Of a stretch of DNA of 21,993 nucleotides, positions 17,801-21,993 are shown in pieces. The notes below the pieces were generated by a model. It was given only the letters and a program-made list of their open reading frames with translations. It was not told the origin of the DNA and made no database searches. Within the stretch, counting starts at the first letter, position 1; each line of letters opens with the position of its first letter. This stretch comes from Dinochytrium kinnereticum. Lineage: Eukaryota; Chytridiomycota; Chytridiomycetes; Chytridiales; Chytridiaceae. The stretch spans positions 1 to 21,993 of the forward strand of contig JADGJT010000272.1 of the NCBI GenBank assembly GCA_027604005.1, read 5' to 3'. The position numbers and the translations under genes were made by a program.

Positions 17801-18206
17801 TGTTACTAATGGCTCTTCGGGCACTACCTTTGCTTCTCATTTCTTTTAGGAAATTCTTCAAAGACGGTTGGGGCATTGGTAAGTTTTTGATTTGGTGATA
17901 CACCGTCTCTTCCATGAGCCATTGCATTCTCTAATTTAAAAATTCATTATAGGTTACAACGAAACCACCCAGGTCTCAGGAGCCTTCCCTGTCTTTGCCA
18001 TTGAAGAGATTGAGGAGGTGTTGGTCCAGCCGCAGAGCCCGGTGCCTTTGACGCCAGCGGTTGAGACGCCGCCGCTACAGACTTCTGCGCCAGGAAGTGC
18101 GGTCGAATTGAACTCTGGGGCCATGTCACCCACTACCCACATTGAACCATTACAGTCTGGGGACACTGTGTCCAGAGGAGGGAGACATGGTGGATCATCT
18201 GTTTAA
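14868..18206 (+). CDS. Kelch beta-propeller, single-pass membrane, SH3-domain protein, 7 exons
   Basis: Predicted type I membrane protein with an outside kelch propeller and a cytosolic SH3 domain. Exons 14868-15126, 15279-15440, 15529-15711, 15773-17315, 17377-17760, 17850-17878 and 17953-18206 give about 937 residues. The first three introns are phase 1. Kelch blades show paired glycines: GIGMMVLGGRTG, LVVCTGG, KIYLFGGGQ, RGLIIGGAF, GVIYVHGG, YVVFVGGQ. The last blade is interrupted by a basic (KGKGKKRGKKGK) then acidic (ESVEEDEVDADNSAEE) insert of about 100 residues. A Ser/Thr/Pro stalk leads to the membrane helix GIIAGIVFGCLILVAMIAAI (about 571-595) and basic FKSRK. The SH3 domain (about 818-872) reads VIYPYEPQADGEIELRWGEI, then KFFKDGWGIGYN and GAFPVFAI, split by two introns around a 29-nt exon. 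The 14868 ATG lacks a signal peptide, so the true start may be upstream at 14613. Ligand unknown; SH3 partners would be proline-rich signalling or cytoskeletal proteins. Confidence 0.85.
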
Positions 18207-18585
18207 AGCATATATTATTTTTTTTGTTGGAGAAATTTCGAAGATATGTTCTTTACCCTTTTTTTTTTTTTTTTTTTTGGCTTCCACCTACACTGTTTTC
18301 TCTTTCATGTTTTTGCCATTGTGCCTACCCAGCAAATTGTACTTTTTATTATAAAGACGTTTGGTGAGATTTTCGGGAGATTTCTTATCTTTTCTTTGTT
18401 GTCGTATCAGGTACAATCACATGATTTGACCTTGTCAACGCGGCATTAATTTTTCACGAAAAATCACGATCAGCAGCCTTGATCAGCACACTCCTTTCCG
18501 TCCCCCCCGTACTTGAAAAGAAGTGAACCATCGAACCTTCCGTTCTTGGGTCATCTCCTGAGCTCTTTCGTTTCGTTTGCGTTGA
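18207..18585. other. Spacer between kelch and F-box genes
   Basis: T-rich first half (3' UTR of the kelch gene, with a run of 18 T near 18260), then mixed sequence leading to the F-box start. No gene or recognisable site seen. Confidence 0.5.
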
Positions 18586-20195
18586 ATGACGGCGTGGTCG
18601 TTGGTGCAGGTCGGTAGGAGCCCCTCTGGAAGCCAATGCAAGCGTATCTCCAGCTCTACTGCTGCTACCAACCTCGAATCCGTTATCAAGCATCATGAAT
18701 CCCACACCAACGACCCGCCCACTTTTGTGGATTTGCCGTCAGAGCTGTTCATTTGTATTGCCAGGATGAACCTGACGCCGCATGATTTGTCGAATCTGAG
18801 CCGAACCTCCAAGAAGGTTCGACACGTGCTGTGAGTTTAGGGGCTGTTTTAGTTGGGGGGGAGGTTGGGGTTTGACTAGCAGTCAGATTATTCCTTTGAT
18901 TTGGACTTCTTCTTTTTTTGTGGGGTTCCTTTTTCTTTGCTACTGCTTGCAGGCTGAATCTCTTTCTTGTTTAGGATGGAGTACCGTTCGAGCTTATTTG
19001 AACATCTCATCGCATCGTTTGATCAAGATATGGTTGCGGCCTACAGGTCGATCAGCCCTTCATTCATCTCCTTAGACAGAACTCGCTGTGCGAACACGTC
19101 AGTCTGGGGGCCAAGCGTCATGGCTGCCTGTCATCTTCGGAAACCAATCAGTGCGGAATCCCCAAAGAGGGATGACGCCAAAGGCAAGGACAGGAGCTCA
19201 ATGGGATCAACCAAAAACTTGATGGCTTTATCCCAAAGAGACGCTTACTACGATCTCCGCCGTATTCAATCTTGGTTGGACACTTCCAAACCGTTGGTGG
19301 AGAGGACTGTTCGTAATCTTTCTAGGTATGCTAAGAGGAGGATGGAATGGATGAGCTGGGAGTCTGGGTCTATTGTTCTGTCTTCTTCTTGGGTGGCTGC
19401 CGCTACCGTTTTAGAGTTTCGGAAGAAAAGGCTTGTGGCGCTTGAGGAGGCTGTAAGGGCTGTGGGTGGTGGTGTTTCCTTGGATGGGGAGATGCTTGTG
19501 ACGCAGAAAAGGAAAATGGCAGATGCATCGCGAAGGCTGAGGATACATGCAGTCAGGATGGTGATCTTGTTCTTTGCCATCACGATTGGAGTCAAACGGT
19601 ATGCATCACACTCACCCATTACATATATGCTCATTTCTTCGTTTATCCTACCAGTGAAGCAAAGTCATGCTCTGGAAATACAAACAGCTCTCCGACCATA
19701 GCATCAAGAAGCGCGTCCCCCTTAGCCAGCCCAACCGAAACTGCTCAAATAGTCGGGTTCTCCATGAGTCTCACCAGTCCTCCAAGCCAAGGACTTCCAC
19801 CCCTTCAGGACCAGCCACCCCAACCACCAGAACCCCTTGCCCTAATCCCCATGAGCATGATCCCAATTATTTCCATGCAATCAGTAGCTCAATGGCGGCT
19901 TCTCCGTGACCTCGACTCAGACAGCCTAACAGGTCTAGCGGTTGTTCTTCAATCCGCTCATGAACTTTTGAGTGACAGGTTTGTTGGAGCTGGTTTGGAA
20001 CCACAGCAGGCGTCTTTGCATGCGTTTCATGCCGTGTCGTTGGGCCCAAAGGCTGTTGGAGCGATTTTGTCAGCGGCGAGTGATGCGATTGTTGCGGATT
20101 TGGTGGCTGCCAATCCGAGCTTGAGGCCGGGTGCGGGGCCTTTTATGTTTAATGCTGTTTTGGGGGTGTTGAATGAACGAGGGGTTGGATTTTGA
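18586..20195 (+). CDS. F-box domain protein, 3 exons
   Basis: Probable substrate-recognition subunit of an SCF (Skp1-cullin-F-box) ubiquitin ligase. Exons 18586-18830, 18975-19598 and 19655-20195 give 469 residues; introns are 144 and 56 nt, both phase 2. The F-box occupies about residues 46-81: FVDLPSELFICIARMNLTPH, then DLSNLSRTSKKVRHVL, ending exactly at the first intron. No leucine-rich, WD40 or kelch substrate domain is recognisable downstream. The middle exon is basic and helical, with a hydrophobic segment (VRMVILFFAITIG) near its end. The third exon starts with a Ser/Pro/Gln-rich linker followed by a compact C-terminal region (QWRLLRDLDSDSLTGLAVVL to the end). The F-box assignment rests on one motif; the rest is unassigned. 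Confidence 0.75.
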
Positions 20196-20424
20196 AGGTG
20201 AAGGCCTTTTTTTTTTGGTGGTTGGTATTTTATGGTTCCTGACTCCTCCTGACTTTTTTCGTGAATGTTATTAATGGGCGGTTCAATTTTTTCTCTCTTT
20301 CGATGATGATTTATTTCACACAGTTCTTTCTTTTGATGTTTCTTTTATTATGTAATCTCTAGCAAACCCTTCCGCATATCTCAGATTATATTTCAGAATG
20401 AAGAAAAGAAAAAAAGAGAGCTTA

Positions 20425-20430
20425 AATAAA
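20425..20430 (+). terminator. Possible AATAAA polyadenylation signal of F-box gene
   Basis: AATAAA about 230 nt after the F-box stop codon, and 48 bases from the stop of the convergent protease gene. The two 3' UTRs probably overlap. Confidence 0.3.
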
Positions 20431-20477
20431 TATATGGGGTATAGACAAAATAATGAACAATATTTACGCAACCGTTC

Positions 20478-21939
20478 TTAAATCGCTCCATAAAACGATG
20501 CCAGAAGCATCCAAGCCGCAAGTAATGCAGGCATGGTACCTATTGCAGTCGCTGCAGAGGGCACCACAGTGATCCCACCAGAAGGCTTTGGTGTCTATTC
20601 CGACAAAGGAAATGATTAAAAAAACAAGCAACTTAACCAAATTCATAATCATAACACAAATGAAGAACGGCAAACTCTAAAAAGAAAGAAAATCATGCTT
20701 GACTTGTATTTACCGAAATGATGGAGGTTGGATTGCTTGGTGTGATGACCACGCCAGTTTTCCCGGATTGTCCTTGAACTCCGACATTCGAACCCTCAGT
20801 TAGGGAATTTGGGGCGACGGTGGTGAGGGTATTGGGGGTGGGGGTGGGGTTGTTCTCGGAGACAGAAGTAGTTTTAACAATTGGCTGTATCAGACGTTAG
20901 GTGTGGAAATTTGAATAAAATCTCAGTAGAAAGAAGTGTTTTCAGATGTGTACATACCACCACTGGTGAAGGAACAGAGGGCCCACCGATGACTTGAATC
21001 CCAGTATTAACACTAAAAGTTGTCATTATCGTTGTTGAATGGGCACGATAATGAAAAAAACCACCTACTTGCGACACTCGCACCCTGGTCCAAACCCAAC
21101 CCTCTGATTTTCCCGATCAAGGACTACCAAAAAGGTGTCAAACACCACGGCTCCAAACACCATGCTGGTGTATTTAGTCCCACCGTTCTGAACCATGAAG
21201 AAGACGAATCCTTCGTTGTCGCTTTGAAAGTAGGTTCGGCCTGTCAATGCGAGTACCAACTTTTCACCTGGGGTTTTGGATTCAATCGTCACGTGGAGAG
21301 TGGGAAGACGATCGTAAGGGAATCTATCATCCTTTTAAAAGCATATTTATACATAGAGGTTGGTTAGCTTTCTGTTCTCGTGAGAGGGAGGAGAGAAGGG
21401 ATCCTTACGATGTTGAACCCATAGCTGTTATTCATCAAGAGATCAACCTGTCGAATCGTCAACACTGTTTCCAGAAGCTTTGACTGCACAATCGCCTGCA
21501 CAAGCTTCCCATAAAAAAAGTCGGGCAGAATCAATGCAGTGCTGCAAGAATCAACAAAACTATACTGTCCATTCGATTGCCACGTGACCCCCAAATCAAG
21601 CGGAACATCATCCAACGTCGCCGACATGACGTTCACAGAATAGTAAAGAGCTTCCGGAACGTTGGCCCAGGCTACGACCGCCCCGCCTTCATAGGCTCCT
21701 GTGGCTCCAGGACAGGAGAGGGACCGAATATCTTCCACGCCGAAATCCATCATGGATGGGGTTGTGGAGCTTGCCGGGCATCCTCGGAATGCGACGGCGT
21801 CACGTGGGATGAGTTTGGATGCGACGAGGGAGCTGAAAACGGTGTTGGGTCGTGTTCCCTGCCACACTGCTAGACGGTCGAATCCGATTCCGAGAAGACC
21901 TTGGTTGCTGACTCCGTCAGAGACCAGAACCTCTTTTGA
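20478..21939 (-). CDS. GPI-anchored aspartic-peptidase-like protein (A1 family), 3' part only
   Basis: The 5' part lies beyond the window. Exons: 21939-21409, 21331-21069, 21012-20958, 20884-20714, 20585-20478, giving about 375 C-terminal residues; introns are 77, 56, 73 and 128 nt. Pepsin-fold signs are NQGLLGIGFDRLAVW (flap-side GLLGIG strand), the second active-site region YSFVDSCSTALILPDFFYGK, DRLPTLHVTIE, and the C-terminal GAVVFDTFLVVLDRENQRVG that precedes FGPGCEC. The second active-site motif, normally DTG or DSG, reads DSC: the Asp is kept and the Gly is Cys. A Thr/Pro/Ser linker follows, and the last exon ends in a hydrophobic tail (ATAIGTMPALLAAWMLLASF) typical of a GPI-attachment signal, so the protein is probably anchored at the outer membrane surface or wall. 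The first catalytic Asp cannot be examined. It may be an active peptidase or a pseudo-peptidase. Confidence 0.82.
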
Positions 21940-21993
21940 CTGTTGATGTTGTTTTGTTGTTTTGTTTGTTGTGGAATTGTTAGGGGGGGGGGG

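Noticed and set aside
20464..20673. Cys-rich minus-strand frame at the protease 3' end
   Set aside because: The spliced frame from 20585 gives a typical GPI-attachment tail in phase, while the Cys-rich frame runs through the intron.

Overview
The window reads as nuclear DNA of a fungus. Genes are split by short GT-AG introns (mostly 56-150 nt, often with CTAAC or CTGAC branch-like motifs). Two genes belong to the fungal-specific KCH potassium-transport family, and a mitoribosomal mS45 gene, an F-box gene and a GPI-anchored pepsin-like gene sit alongside. The many microsatellites and the LINE would fit an early-diverging (zoosporic) fungus, but that placement is inference. The window begins with 22 A and ends with 11 G, which looks like contig edges at homopolymers.

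Layout. 1-2082: mS45-type mitochondrial ribosomal protein gene on the minus strand (5 exons, all introns phase 0), with a 33-bp tandem repeat just upstream. 2856-4683: GT4-family glycosyltransferase gene, minus strand, 4 exons. 4800-5157: microsatellite-rich spacer. 5158-7712: 5'-truncated LINE on the minus strand with a long intact reverse-transcriptase frame, bounded on both sides by (AAT)6. 8212-10307 and 12423-14375: two tandem KCH paralogues on the plus strand, sharing three intron positions. The second copy has one extra intron that leaves a 4-nt micro-exon. They are separated by 2.1 kb of T-rich DNA with a base-balanced island. 14613/14868-18206: kelch beta-propeller, one transmembrane helix, cytosolic SH3 protein, plus strand. 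18586-20195: F-box protein, plus strand. 20478-21939: 3' part of a GPI-anchored aspartic-peptidase-like gene, minus strand, running off the window.

No operon or single pathway links these genes. The one shared theme, by inference, is membrane and cell surface: two KCH proteins, a kelch-TM-SH3 protein, a secreted GPI-anchored protease-like protein, and a glycosyltransferase with hydrophobic segments. The most interesting observations are the 4-nt micro-exon and its likely origin by intron gain, the kelch-TM-SH3 architecture, the LINE in an AAT microsatellite, and the altered second active-site motif of the aspartic-peptidase-like protein. All splice models were built by eye from frame, phase and paralogue comparison; no transcript evidence was available.
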